From contig VWZP01009170.1 of assembly GCA_013396995.1 (NCBI GenBank), forward strand, positions 496,001 through 560,000: a stretch of DNA of 64,000 nucleotides. Direction: 5' to 3'. Below, one piece after another: positions 42,401 through 52,372 of the stretch. The notes under the pieces are model-generated. The model was not told the DNA's origin. It did no database searches and worked only from the letters and a program-made list of their open reading frames with translations. The first letter of the stretch is position 1. Each line of letters opens with the position of its first letter. Made by a program: the position numbers and the translations under genes. The stretch comes from Dicaeum eximium. Its lineage: Eukaryota; Chordata; Aves; Passeriformes; Dicaeidae.

Positions 42401-45400
42401 CGTGTGGTTTTGCTGAAAACAGCACATTTTAAGTGGGTTGTACAGGGTCTCCTCCCCCCACAAAAAAAAAAAACCTGTTTAATAATTTCATAGTGTTTCA
42501 AGAAAAATCCAGGCATCATACGGTGGCTGATAGCAAGAGTGCAAAAATTAACAGTACTGCAACAATATCTTTGTAGAAGTAAACAGAGTAAATAATGAGT
42601 CCTATGAAATACCTTGTCCAGACATTTTATTACAAAAGGCTGAGAGAGGTAACATGGGCATTTGTTTCTCCACAATGCCAGAGCTCCTCAAACCAGACAA
42701 CATACCTGCCTTAATGACCTTATCAAATACAGCTGATGCTTACAAAACCAGCACAGTTGTTTTAACAATATTCTGTGCCAGTCTTGTTCCTCTGCAAAAG
42801 AAATCCACCTTTTCCTCTGGTTAGCTATTAGCATTATCATGGTATTCACAGAACACCATTTCACTTCAGAGTTGCACAGCCCAACAAGGAAAGGCTATTC
42901 TTTCTGCACTTAGAGCCTGAAAAAATAAAACACAGACAGCATACCACAAGCAAACTGTCAGCTTGCTCATAAAAGATCAAGAGCAACTCTTGTGCCTCAA
43001 CAGCTCTTTGAAGTGATGCCTTTTGGATGAGCTGCAATCCTGTGTAACAGGAGTTCTGTAATTGAGCGGAACTGAGGAAAAAAATTCATCTTTTGTGAGA
43101 TTTCCACGAAAAGATATTTGTGCCTTGCAAAGACTACAAACGTTTGGAATACAGCATTAAAAGTCTGAGAGAACTGTAAAAGTGATTAAATATTTTAGAT
43201 AAACTCATAGCAACGTGTCCTACAGAAACCAAAATATCAAGAAGTTACAGTCACTATACTTTACAATGAAACCTGTTTTCATCTAATACAATCTTTTGTT
43301 GTTCTGCATCTTCATTTGTGTTACAGGGAGACAAGAAAACACAGTTCCACACAGATTTTTGTTATGTATTTGCCAACTTCAAATGCTAAAACACATTGTT
43401 TATGCTAAAGCATAAACAAAAGGGAGTGACAGCTCACTAGAGAGACCTCAACACAAACCTCTATTTTTACTCATAAAATCGTGCAATTGAGAAGAACTGT
43501 TCTGATTGCTTTGTTGACTTGCCACGTGCAGTTTGTTTGCCACAGAGCAAAACAGAAAAACCACCAATACTATACTAGAATATAGAGCTCCAGAAATGAC
43601 AGAGATGTCTGGAGGTGGTGTTCAGAACAACATATGAGTAGATAGAAACCTTTCCATATTTTGGAAGCTGACAGTCTAATACTTGGGAGTTTCTCATACC
43701 AGATCCAAAACACTGCCACAGCAAACCACACCATTATCTGGTTTGGGTATAAATTTGACTTTTCCTCAATGTAACTGCATAAAGTAATCTATAAATTAAT
43801 CTAATCTGTTAAACTTTAATCTACAAGAAGGCCAAACCTAAACCCAGTGCTCCCTATTCCAGTGACAGAACCTTCAATTAAGAGATTATATGTATCATTC
43901 AATGAACAAATGAAAGCAAATAATTGCTTTAATGACTGCAGTACAACCTGAACAAAATAACATTTTATACTAAAAACAGGAAAAAGGGGGAAAAAAAAGG
44001 TTTTGTGCAACAGAACACAAAAATATTACCTAAGACAACTGCCGAACCTGAAAGTGGAATGATGGCAGGGATCAGCACAGTAGTAGCAAGACAGATAAGG
44101 AGAAAAAGGTTTCTGATTGGAGTAACTGGAAAAACTTTTTCATTTCATCTTAAAGCCATAACCTGTTCTACAGAAGCTACTTTGGAGTATTCAAATCTAC
44201 TAAAGTAAAAGAACAGTCTCTTGGGGATAACAAAACCATATAAAATATTTACCCCAGACACAGCTGCAAAGAGATCTATAACTGTTTGGTTAAGCTTCTC
44301 AAAAGCTGTTTTTCTCTGTAGCTCATGAACATGATAAAAATCACAACCCAAAGTAGATTTTTATTTTTGTTTTCCACTGAGGAGGGAGCTGACACACAAC
44401 CCAGTCTTGTAGAGGGAGAGCAGCCTCAGTGAGCTTAGGGAAGTGCATCGTAAATAATTCCATTAGAGAGAAACCCGCTGCTTTCGGCGAGCTATACTCT
44501 AATGTGTAAGATAACACATGAAAGCATATTTGAGTTGCTCAGTGAGACCCACAGGAGTGCTAAAAGCCAAGGCACTTGCCAAGTTCACAGTGTGACTGAA
44601 GCCTTGGCTCCCAGTCAGCGTGTCTAACACATACTGAAGTATGCACTTACTGCCTGCCTTACGCTATCCCCATCAAGTACATTAATGAACACTTTCCCAA
44701 CATCTGGGTAAGCAAAGCCACTGCTAATCCTCTTGGAATACTACCATGAATTCCAGGCAAAGGAAATTATTTTTACAGCACAACACTTACCTTGCTTTCC
44801 TTTTTTTTTTTTTACTAATAAAGTTGGAGAGGAAGAAGCAATTACTGCTTACAAGAGAAGAAGAATACCTGTTTCCATCATTACTGTCATGAGGGATTAG
44901 TGGATCTGGGACTAGGACCAAACTGCTTCATTTACCTCCCAGAAATGTTTAGCTTTATTCACTTGTACATTATCTCATGGGGACCTTCACTGAAGGCAGA
45001 TGCTATGGAAACCTCATAACTCCAAAAAGACACTTTTCCATTAACCTCACCAGCAGCTGCTCATCAAGATGTTGTATCTTAATTAACAAGTACTGCTTTG
45101 AAATAAAAGCATTATTTGCCCTATTCCTCTACATGTATTTTGTCATAGTCACCAGAACCAGTAGGATATTATTCCCCTGTCTAAGAAGCAGAGCCAGAAC
45201 AATTTGTCTGTAGCTCAGCAAGCCAGAAATAAAGTTCCTTACAAAGTGTTCAGTAAGTCTTTAATAACTGCATTTATTCTTAAAGACTATCTGATAAGGC
45301 ATAGCTAAAATGACAACCAAATTGCACCAACTAGATAACTTTTACTCAGATTGCATTTTTTTAAGGTACTTAAACACATTTACGCCGAAATACAGTGGAA

Positions 45401-48400
45401 AAGCAAAAGATAAAATTAGTGTAGCACAAAACCAAAAATCCACTGAGATTTCCCATTTAATACCCCCCTACAGAATGGTCTGGCAAGATTTACCCAAGAC
45501 ACATATTTACTACTAGTCAGAAATTCATACCTCTAATTCTATAAGTGCTGCAGTCACAGCATCTGTTGCAAGAGCACCAGCCTGTAGCTTTTCAATTGCC
45601 TGTAAAACACAAGTTTTAGCTGATGATTAGGAAATTCTATTATTCTGTTGCTGAGCCCTACATTTTCCTAGTCCTGTATAAAATAAAATCTTCACCAAAT
45701 TTGTTTACAATGTAAGAGAGTGTAAGAACAAGGGGTACTGGAAAAAGTCAGTATGAACCATACGAGGACAGATCTGAAGACATGATTTTACTACTATGAC
45801 ATTGTGACACTGCATTTAGCAGCAGATTTCTGCATAGTCAAATTTCTACCAAAATAACTTCTTATACTTGATGTCCTCAAACACCAAATGTTTCAGTCAA
45901 CAAGTTTTAACTTTTCCTTCCAAGATTCAACAAAAATTTCTAGTACCACATGTAACAATTACCATAAAATTGAAGAGAATTTCACAACCTCATCTAAAAG
46001 CCAACACAAATCAAGTAAGATAATGTTACCTTCACATTATATACACACACTACAATGAACTTGTAGAGCCTACCAGTATTTATTAATCCATATTGAACAA
46101 GACCTTACAGTCAAGCTTTCTCAGGGAACCCCAGAAAACAACTCTGGCTGCAAGACAAACCTGAAATCATTTGTTCTTCACAGAAGTTGTTAATGTTGGC
46201 TACTCAGCTCAAGAGTAGCTACACAGAATATCAAACTGGACTTGAATTCAAGAGCAGATCTCACATAACTAGCTGGAAAATTACTTTCACCAAGGCTAAA
46301 AAAGCCAGTGTTAAGTTTGGATGATTTGTGAGGCCTCTCATGACAAAATTAGATTGGTATTAGGATTGAGCAACAAGCTGTAACACAAAGTGATAATTAT
46401 CAGAGACCAACTCTGAGACTCTTCTAACAATCCTGCCAAGCTCCTTCTCCCTGGAGAAAGCAAAAGAGATTACAAATTTTAGAGAGAGGTCTTCCAGCTA
46501 CTCATTCAACACTTAAAAGACAGTTCCAAAGCAAAGTTCTTGGAAGAGATGAAAACATATTAATTTCAATGGAAATGAAAGTCTTGCCATTTCTCCCTTT
46601 CCAACTTAGATTTTTTTTTGTTTTTCCTGTTTCTACCTCCCTTCCTATTAAGAGGGTAAGAGCTATCAAGAAGAAAATAATTCTAAAAACCTCTGCGTTC
46701 ACAGAGCAACTTGGATGCTAGAGTTGAAATAAACTCCAAGGAGTGGACATGGAAGAAATCAATATACAGACATCATACTTAGCTCCAGAAACCCTGGAGA
46801 AGTGCAGGAAGCTGTAGGAATACTCTTGTAGGTACCACTGTGACCTTCTTGTTCTCCCACTGTTCATTTGTTGTCTGCTATTTGCTAGCACTGATGAGAA
46901 TTTTGCTGCATCTCGTGGGCATGCACTGTTCTGTCTCTATATCATCTTAACTGTTTCTGCTCTGTTTTCCCTCATTTCCCTCTATAAACACATACAGCCC
47001 AGGCAGCTAAGTCCAGGAATTTCTTGTGTACCCAGCACAGGACCATGGAGCTGGTGACACACACCTTCTGGCAGGCTCTTTTGCACACATGCTTGTACTC
47101 TTTAGCTTTGGATTCGGAATGGTAACCTGCACCTGCAATTGAAACAAAAGGAAAATATATTATAGTACCTGGCAAACTACAGCCTGTAGTTCACACAGAG
47201 ATTTAAGACACAGGCAGATACAGCATTCCTTATTCTGGATTACACTGGCATTTCCTTTTTCTATCAGTGATTGACAACTTCATGCATTCCAACACAGAAT
47301 CAAACACAGTCAGTAAAATACAGGATACAGATCATATATCCAGAAGCATGCAGGTATAAATATCAGCATCAATCTCTTCCTATAAAAACGTTCCAGGAGA
47401 TTTCAGTTTCACTCATTCTTGGAGGACTTCCAGCATAGCTTTTTTCTTTACTGTCTATTATGGGCAAAACCCTCAGTTTTAAGTCAAACTCTTATTTTCT
47501 TTTTTTCCATAATTCTGCTTATTTTCTCATGCTTATGCTACATTTTTAGAGCTTGTAACTCCTGATTTAGAACAAGAAGTTCCTTGGAATGAAGATCATA
47601 CAGATTTTTCACCTTTTTCTTATTCTCAGTCTTTACACCTATCCTGCTGTACTGAACCATTCTGCCCTGTTTTGAAGCCATTGCCCCTACTTCCCCCTAC
47701 CTGAAAAATTTATCAATGCCACCATTCAACTAAATGCACCATCAGAAAAACAAGAGTGGCTCACATATTTAAAATCTACTTCTGTTGTACCAGGTTTTGC
47801 ACCTAAAAACATTCTTGTATTGATCTCAACTTCCCTTTGCTCACCTTAAGATGACTTTTGAGAAACTCTAATAAAATAAGCTTTAACAGTAATACCAAAG
47901 TGACCCAGTAAAGGACACTATATTGAGCAATTTCATTTGCCTTTAAAATAGAATACTAGGGTCACCAAAAACCAACCCAGAATAAATTATTTAAAGTTTG
48001 GGGTTGTTTTTCCAACCTTAATAATTTCACAAAGCAAGTAACATGTTGGCATTTCAAATATTTTAGGCATGACAAGGCCACTTTCCTCTATTTCACCTCA
48101 TGTACTCACAGATGCTCAAAACAAATTTACACCCAGATATAAGCATTGTTCATTTCATGATTCACAGTATTTAATAAAGAACCTATGGGTGAAGAATTTA
48201 TGAGCAAGACACACATAACACATCATTTCTGTATCAGATCTGAGTACAGGAGCCCTTCATTACATATGGAAAAAATAATAAACAGCAACTCAGTTAAACA
48301 TGAACAAGAGCAAAAAAATAGACTCGGAAGAAAAAATGTCAGAAGGGTAAAAAGAGCTCTGCAACAAGCAGCCCAAGCACATTTCAGAAAGTCTTAGCTG

Positions 48401-48949
48401 GACTGTCCTCATGGGCAAGCTAGACAAGAAACCATCAGCAACGAAACAACTGTATTTGATCCTTCTATAAAGAAATATAATAAAATATCTCCCCCGTTTT
48501 GTAGGTTTGCCAAGCTCAGCAGACAACTGCAGAATATGACATTTTATAATCATTTACATTTAGGGGTTTTCTTTGTCAAGGAGAACAAAAATACCATCCA
48601 GAACACCCAAACAGCCACATTTTGATTAGGAGTTTCCAGTGCAACTTCCAATCAAATTCCTCATTCCAAGACTTGAATATGGAGTTAATGTTACTTTATT
48701 AGCACACTACTAGTCCAAAGCAACTATAAAATTTTTGTTGGTATCTAGTTTGATATCAAAATATGCATTATTTCCATTCCAGCTGTTCTGCTTCCACACC
48801 TTACCTGCATGGACAAGCACAAATCCCACTCGTTTCCCTCTTTGGGTTTGCTTTGTTTCGGGCTCTTTGACCACCACTTTCACAGCTGTAACCTGAGATG
48901 ATTTGGAAGGTAACACTTCTACTGAACTTATCCCCTTCTCCATGATCAT
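12338..48949 (-). CDS. TASP1: TASP1 (Taspase 1, threonine aspartase), partial: nine coding exons c1-c9, residues 1-291
   Basis: Taspase 1 is an N-terminal-nucleophile hydrolase of the type-2 asparaginase family. It cleaves itself into alpha and beta subunits and then cuts nuclear proteins such as MLL/KMT2A and TFIIA after aspartate. Nine minus-strand exons (48949-48805, 47132-47065, 45599-45531, 37904-37784, 36642-36558, 30901-30822, 20064-19958, 13507-13388, 12416-12338) join in phase to 874 nt with no stop. Visible in order are the N-terminal GFVLVHAGAGYHSESKAKEY segment, the DSPFTNAG motif, the basic KRNKRK...KKRR localisation segment, and SGTLDTVGAVV with the D233/T234 autocleavage pair. 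Exon lengths put T234 at the same number as in human. The C-terminal ~130 residues were not found and should lie left of position 1. Start: ATG at 48949, matching the family N-terminus (MxMEKG). Identification is by recalled family sequence, not by search. Confidence 0.97.
12417..13387 (-). other. TASP1: TASP1 intron between exons c8 and c9
   Basis: Intron of 971 bp bounded by the c8 donor and c9 acceptor. It contains an AT-rich stretch near 12,885-12,965 with repeated ATAATA/CATAAAT words and nothing else recognisable. Confidence 0.85.
13388..13507 (-). CDS. TASP1: TASP1 coding exon c8 (residues 226-265), catalytic exon
   Basis: 120 nt, phase 0 to 0, acceptor TGCCCTGCAG|GA and donor GTCAG|GTGATC. 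Encodes ENDSGTLDTVGAVVVDQEGN, then VAAAVSSGGL and ALKHPGRVGQ. The scissile bond falls between D233 (GAT, 13486-13484) and T234 (ACA, 13483-13481). T234 becomes the N-terminal nucleophile of the beta subunit. S252 and R262, positions reported around the active site in the human enzyme, are also present. Confidence 0.98.
14001..14042. repeat. 23-bp tandem duplication (two copies)
   Basis: ACTGATATTCTGAGCAAGA occurs at 14001 and again at 14024, identical over the 19-base core. This is a recent local duplication within the intron. Confidence 0.9.
15301..15365 (+). mobile_element. Short CR1 fragment
   Basis: GAGCAGGCTGCTCACAGGGG, then CCCATCCTTGGAGGT and CAAGACCAGACTGGA, resembles the CR1 ORF2 terminal block (GGCTGCCCAGAGAGGTGGT...CCATCCTTGGAGGTATTCAAGACC). 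The ends are ragged. Confidence 0.75.
16018..16047. repeat. Perfect 12-bp inverted repeat, 6-base loop
   Basis: AATGAATGATGA and TCATCATTCATT flank ATCATC. The arms are perfectly complementary and sit in a locally TCATC-rich stretch. A role is not evident. Confidence 0.9.
17299..17322. repeat. Perfect 10-bp inverted repeat, 4-base loop
   Basis: CTAGTGTACA-CATA-TGTACACTAG forms a perfect hairpin or cruciform arm pair within the TASP1 intron. Confidence 0.9.
19958..20064 (-). CDS. TASP1: TASP1 coding exon c7 (residues 190-225), nuclear localisation loop
   Basis: 107 nt, acceptor TTTTTATAG|GG and donor AAAAG|GTTAGC (weak). Encodes FSLAAFKRNKRKLELAEKVE, then TDLIQLKKRR and QSNEK. The two basic clusters, KRNKRK and KKRR, form the bipartite nuclear/nucleolar localisation signal known in mammalian Taspase 1, in the flexible loop that precedes the autocleavage site. 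Human-to-window changes are conservative (R/K, D/E, F/L, M/I). Confidence 0.96.
22350..22500 (-). mobile_element. CR1 3'-end fragment, reverse orientation
   Basis: On the plus strand the order is TAGGTTGGAATGGATATTAG, then AGCCCAACCTCC, then TTCCAACAATGGAGATTTCACAACTCCTCAGGGC. This is the reverse complement of the CR1 3' region (GATGxCCCATCC ... GGTTGGACTAGATGAxC). It is strongly diverged and therefore old. Confidence 0.8.
24442..24783 (+). mobile_element. Probable solo LTR of an endogenous retrovirus (fragment)
   Basis: A block of about 340 bp with TGT at its left and ACA at its right, an AATAAA signal at 24710-24715 about 70 bp before the right end, and then a T/C-rich stretch (TCACCTTCTTCTGTCCCC). 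This is the usual U3-R-U5 layout of an avian LTR. No coding remnants flank it and I see no clear target-site duplication, so both boundaries are tentative. Confidence 0.5.
30822..30901 (-). CDS. TASP1: TASP1 coding exon c6 (residues 163-189 plus one base)
   Basis: 80 nt, acceptor TCTCCTAG|C and donor ACAA|GTGAGT. Encodes FLVGEGAFRWAVDHGIPACP and the following PGIMAT. The acceptor is set by reading frame: the upstream AG (exon edge 30901) restores cysteine and FLV, while a second AG 8 nt further into the exon (edge 30893) would produce an immediate stop. Confidence 0.96.
30902..36557 (-). other. TASP1: TASP1 intron between exons c5 and c6
   Basis: Intron of about 5.7 kb. Overlapping open frames on both strands at about 34,740-35,100 are short and unrecognised. 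No repeat of a known family was seen. Confidence 0.85.
36558..36642 (-). CDS. TASP1: TASP1 coding exon c5 (residues 135-162 plus two bases)
   Basis: 85 nt, acceptor TTTTTTAG|GA and donor CCTTG|GTAATT. Encodes IKNPVSVANRLLCEGQKGKL and then SAGRIPP. It leaves TG of a cysteine codon that is completed by the next exon. The phase closes exactly with c4 and with the upstream acceptor of c6. Confidence 0.97.
36643..37783 (-). other. TASP1: TASP1 intron between exons c4 and c5
   Basis: Intron of 1,141 bp. An 18-base A run at 37406-37423 is its only distinct feature; on the transcribed strand this is a U tract. Confidence 0.85.
37784..37904 (-). CDS. TASP1: TASP1 coding exon c4 (residues 95-134 plus one base)
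   Basis: 121 nt, acceptor TTATTTTTAG|GA and donor AGTG|GTATGT. Encodes DSPFTNAGLGSNLNLLGEIE and the following CDASIMDGKS segment, ending in GALS plus the first base of a glycine codon. The DSPxxNAG...GxxLNxxGxxxxDAxIMDG pattern is characteristic of the asparaginase-2 family. Confidence 0.97.
37905..45530 (-). other. TASP1: TASP1 intron between exons c3 and c4
   Basis: Intron of about 7.6 kb, AT-rich, with short poly(A)/(T) runs only. No recognised repeat or gene. Confidence 0.85.
45531..45599 (-). CDS. TASP1: TASP1 coding exon c3 (residues 72-94)
   Basis: 69 nt, phase 0 to phase 0, acceptor GTTTTACAG|GC and donor GAG|GTATGA. Encodes AIEKLQAGALATDAVTAALI then ELE, a helix of the alpha subunit. 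Because it is in phase at both ends, skipping it would delete 23 residues without a frameshift. Confidence 0.97.
45600..47064 (-). other. TASP1: TASP1 intron between exons c2 and c3
   Basis: Intron of 1,465 bp with no feature recognised. Confidence 0.85.
47065..47132 (-). CDS. TASP1: TASP1 coding exon c2 (residues 49-71)
   Basis: 68 nt, acceptor AATTGCAG|GT and donor CAGAAG|GTGTGT. Completes the split glycine and encodes AGYHSESKAKEYKHVCKRAC followed by QK. Ends at a codon boundary (213 nt, 71 codons with c1). The donor has GTGTGT rather than GTAAGT/GTGAGT, so it is weaker than its neighbours. Confidence 0.96.
47133..48804 (-). other. TASP1: TASP1 intron between exons c1 and c2
   Basis: Intron of 1,672 bp with no feature recognised. 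Confidence 0.85.
48805..48949 (-). CDS. TASP1: TASP1 coding exon c1 (residues 1-48 plus one base)
   Basis: Begins with ATG at 48949-48947, followed by ATC ATG, giving MIMEKG and running to GFVLVHA. Length is 145 nt, ending in phase 1 at GCAG|GTAAGG, a strong donor. This start aligns with the human initiator, and the second ATG two codons on could also serve. The N-terminal ~40 residues are the variable, charged part of the protein; the GFVLVHAG strand begins the asparaginase-like fold. Confidence 0.96.
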
Positions 48950-49006
48950 ACATTAGGATCACCATCTTCTACTGGGAAGGAGCACGCTTCCATTCAAAAA
49001 TAAACT
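48950..49006 (-). other. TASP1: Probable 5' UTR part of TASP1 exon c1
   Basis: The sequence upstream of the ATG has two candidate acceptors on the minus strand. The stronger is TTTCTCTCCAG, placing the exon edge at 49006; a second, CTCCTTCCCAGTAG, would place it near 48970. Either implies that the initiator ATG is in the second exon and that a non-coding first exon lies further right, near the CpG island or gap. Which acceptor is used cannot be decided from sequence. Confidence 0.55.
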
Positions 49007-50867
49007 CTGGAGAGAAATCATCCTAAAACCAGATCAGATATGTATGTTAGACACTGACTTCAAGAGATTAATTTCACACAAATAACCTCAGAAAGAACTT
49101 TTGGGGGAGAAGTTTGAACCAAGGGGAACACACCTCTCCAAAGCAGGGCTTCCTGAAGAGTTCTGCCTCTTGCCTAGCCAACAGCTAATTCAACTAATGA
49201 AGCCTAAAATATTCAAAGTTGATCTTGCAAGCTGAAAGCAGCCTTTTCACTACAACATAACCTGAACCTAATGACCTTGCCAGACACTGGAAGAAACAGT
49301 TAATATAAGTTTTGCTTTCCATGGTGTCCTGTTTGCCAACAAAATAACTAATTTCTCCACTCATCACATCTAACTAGCACATGAGCAACCATTTAAAACA
49401 CCACACCTTTTCCTTTATTTTGCAGGGAATACCTGTTTAAGATCCTATAAAGAACTCCTATTCTTCTATTCTGTTTCATCCCATCTCCTTAGAATTTCCC
49501 ACTAATTTGCAGCAGGAAAAGAAAAAAATAAATTCACATTTTTTAAATGACGAATTATTTCTAAAACAAAACCAAGTAAGCCTGAAACAGTCAAATAATG
49601 TTTTTCTGGGTAAGAAGAGCGACCATGATTACTAGTGAACCACAACATGCTTAAGTCAAGCTCAAATAATTTATTAACTCCATTGGTTTTGATGGTTCCC
49701 CTTAATAGGCTAAGGAAATTAATGTTTATAGAAAGCTAATGGAAATACTGTCAGTATTGTCTAGTACATGAAACAAAAAAGTAACAATACAGAATGATGT
49801 ATTTATCAGCAGCTGCCAAACAAACTCTCTGTATTTACTGCTGTTCTTATCCACAGTAATCCTGATACAAAACCATTTGTCTAGTTCAGAGGCAGAACAG
49901 AAACACAGACATTCCACACACTGAATTACTTAAGGAAGTGAAAACCATGTAGTCTTAATGCAGAAAAGGAGAAAAGCTCTGTGATATATTAAGACAGTTT
50001 ATATATTAAGAACTAGATGAATTTTAAGGTCCCTTCCAATCCAAACCATGCTCAGACTCTACACCTCTATATACCAGGATAATGTCTATCACTCCCACCA
50101 TCTAGGAAAGGACTTTGCCACCCAAGAACACTGGAAGGTGAACAGCAGTGGAAAAATGAGATGTTTAATGCATAAGACTTAAACCACTGACTCTGCAAAT
50201 GCTATATGGCTTACCCCAGCAATTAATTACCACTCCACTTAAATGGCCCAAACTATGTAAATGATGTTTAGCAAGATTCAGCTGGTTTGCCATAACTGTT
50301 CTTTTGATAACAAGAACCAGCACAGCTCTGGAGGAACTTATCTATTTAACACCATTTCTTCCTAAATGCGAAACATACCTAGTAATCTTCATACACTTGT
50401 AAATTTACTTTTCAAAATTAAATATGAACTTATTGTTATAATTATATATGTCCTGATACAAAAAGAAAGGCCACTACAATACATAGGCTCTACAGAGAGA
50501 AAGTATGGATTACATCCAATTGTAATGCTCACTTGAAAAAACTGCAGGGCTAAAATTAAAGTATTCATCACTGCATTTACTTCCTTTTTACCAATAATAG
50601 TAAAGATGGCTCCAGCAAACATTGGTCCTCTTTGCTGCATCTTGCTACACCCTACAAAAGTCACTCCTGCACCAAGGGCACAGCACAGACTTCAGTAAAG
50701 AGACACAGGAGTAAGTAAGGAACTTCAACTCTCACAGTAATGGAAGAAACAGTGCAGTGGTAGGGAAAGCAATAACGATGATGAAATGGCTTTTGAAAAT
50801 TAAGATGGAGATGTCACTTGAAGACTTACTAACAGTGTAAGAGCAGGCTGAAAATCCTAATTAGGCC
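49007..50867 (-). other. TASP1: Proximal part of TASP1 5'-UTR intron
   Basis: AT-rich sequence between the exon carrying the initiator ATG and the duplicated promoter region. It holds one CR1 tail (50009-50060) and nothing else recognisable. Confidence 0.6.
50009..50060 (+). mobile_element. Short CR1 3'-tail fragment
   Basis: AACTAGATGAATTTTAAGGT followed by CCCTTCCAATCCAAACCATG matches the last ~50 bp of CR1 before its octamer tail. Confidence 0.8.
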
Positions 50868-51306
50868 TTGGCATAGAGCTGGGTCTAAGGATGTGTTTAT
50901 TTCTACAGAGGACATACAGGCAACCTGTCTCTGTTTGCTTCCCTTTGTAACACTTCCTCCACACCAACTCAATTTTCTCAAACACCTCCCATCTCAAACT
51001 GTTCAAGTCCTTCTACATTCCATTCACAAACCTGCTGCTTCCACTTGTTAAGCTCCTACTGCACCCAACTTTTCCCTTTCAAGCCTCTTCTAGGATTTAT
51101 CAGTTCTTCCTCCTGGCTGTCATACTTTCCCCACTCTTGACTTCATTCCTCCTCGCTACACATTCCCTGCCCTCCATCTGTACAGCGCCAGAAACGGTGG
51201 AAGAATACCCAACAGCGTGACTGCTGGGAACAGGAACCAAAGCGATGTTACCGAAACAGCCCTGACTGCACTGCGAAAGTAACTTTGACTCGTAAACGGA
51301 CGCTGG
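50868..51306. repeat. Promoter-region duplication, copy A (left part; right part lost in gap)
   Basis: This segment aligns collinearly with 51995-52372 plus 52975-53040. Shared words include GGTCT(A/C)AGGAT, CTGCTGCTTCCACTT, TTCTGGCTGTCATACTT (with small differences), CATCTGTA(C/T)AG and AGTAACTTTGA. Divergence is substantial. Copy A keeps many CpG dinucleotides at 51185-51306 where copy B has TpG, TpA or CpA, suggesting that copy A's right part belongs to an unmethylated CpG island continuing into the gap. Confidence 0.85.
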
Positions 51307-51882
51307 NNNNNNNNNNNNNNNNNNNNNNNNNNNNNNNNNNNNNNNNNNNNNNNNNNNNNNNNNNNNNNNNNNNNNNNNNNNNNNNNNNNNNNNNNNNNNN
51401 NNNNNNNNNNNNNNNNNNNNNNNNNNNNNNNNNNNNNNNNNNNNNNNNNNNNNNNNNNNNNNNNNNNNNNNNNNNNNNNNNNNNNNNNNNNNNNNNNNNN
51501 NNNNNNNNNNNNNNNNNNNNNNNNNNNNNNNNNNNNNNNNNNNNNNNNNNNNNNNNNNNNNNNNNNNNNNNNNNNNNNNNNNNNNNNNNNNNNNNNNNNN
51601 NNNNNNNNNNNNNNNNNNNNNNNNNNNNNNNNNNNNNNNNNNNNNNNNNNNNNNNNNNNNNNNNNNNNNNNNNNNNNNNNNNNNNNNNNNNNNNNNNNNN
51701 NNNNNNNNNNNNNNNNNNNNNNNNNNNNNNNNNNNNNNNNNNNNNNNNNNNNNNNNNNNNNNNNNNNNNNNNNNNNNNNNNNNNNNNNNNNNNNNNNNNN
51801 NNNNNNNNNNNNNNNNNNNNNNNNNNNNNNNNNNNNNNNNNNNNNNNNNNNNNNNNNNNNNNNNNNNNNNNNNNNNNNNNNN
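51307..51882. other. Assembly gap (576 N)
   Basis: Unsequenced bases. The left flank is CpG-rich and the right flank is a GC-rich heptamer array. From the duplication layout, the gap should hold the CpG-island part of copy A. The true length may differ from the number of Ns. Confidence 0.98.
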
Positions 51883-51952
51883 TCCCCGATCCCCGATTCC
51901 CGCTCCCCGATCCCCGCTCCCCGATCCCCGATCCCCGCTCCCCGCTCCCCGA
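51883..51952. repeat. GC-rich heptamer array (TCCCCGA/TCCCCGC, ten units)
   Basis: Ten consecutive 7-bp units of TCCCCGM (one unit reads TTCCCGC) begin at the first base after the gap. On the minus strand this reads as GGGG runs separated by three bases, a textbook G-quadruplex pattern. The array probably extends into the gap and may explain the failed assembly. Confidence 0.95.
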
Positions 51953-51960
51953 TCCGCTCC

Positions 51961-52372
51961 GGCGCTGCCGCACGATCGGCGCGGGCACGGCCCCCTGGCA
52001 GAGCAGCACAGGGTCTCAGGATACATTTATTTTTACATATGGTTGATTTATCTCAATAATTTCGTAATACTTCCTCCTCATCATGTCAATTTGGTCAAAC
52101 CACTTCCATCTCAAAATATTATTAATGTCCATTTACATTTCACTTAGGAAACTGCTGCTTCCACTTTGTAGGATCATATTGGACCCATCCTTTCACTTTC
52201 AAACTTATCCTACTATTAATCAGTTCTCCTTTCTGGCTGTCATACTTTGATCAGTCCTGATCTTGAGCCTCCTTTTCATGCAGTTTGCTGTTCTACATCT
52301 GTATAGCTAATAAAACAGTAGTGGAGGAATACACAGTAACGTGACTCCTGAAGAACATGAACAAAAATGATT
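51961..52372. repeat. Duplication junction and copy B, left part
   Basis: 51961-51994 (GGCGCTGCCG...CGGCCCCCTGGCAG) resembles the right end of the CpG island at 53362-53400 (GGCGCTGCCG...CGGCCCCGTGGGCAG), marking the end of copy A. From about 51995 the sequence restarts with the same order as copy A (GGGTCTCAGGAT...). Copy B is more AT-rich and has lost most CpGs. Confidence 0.75.

Noticed and set aside
51100..52046. 253- to 308-codon open frames across the gap
   Set aside because: They are open only because Ns contain no stops. The visible ends are the heptamer array (Gly-Ser-Gly repeats) and non-coding flank.
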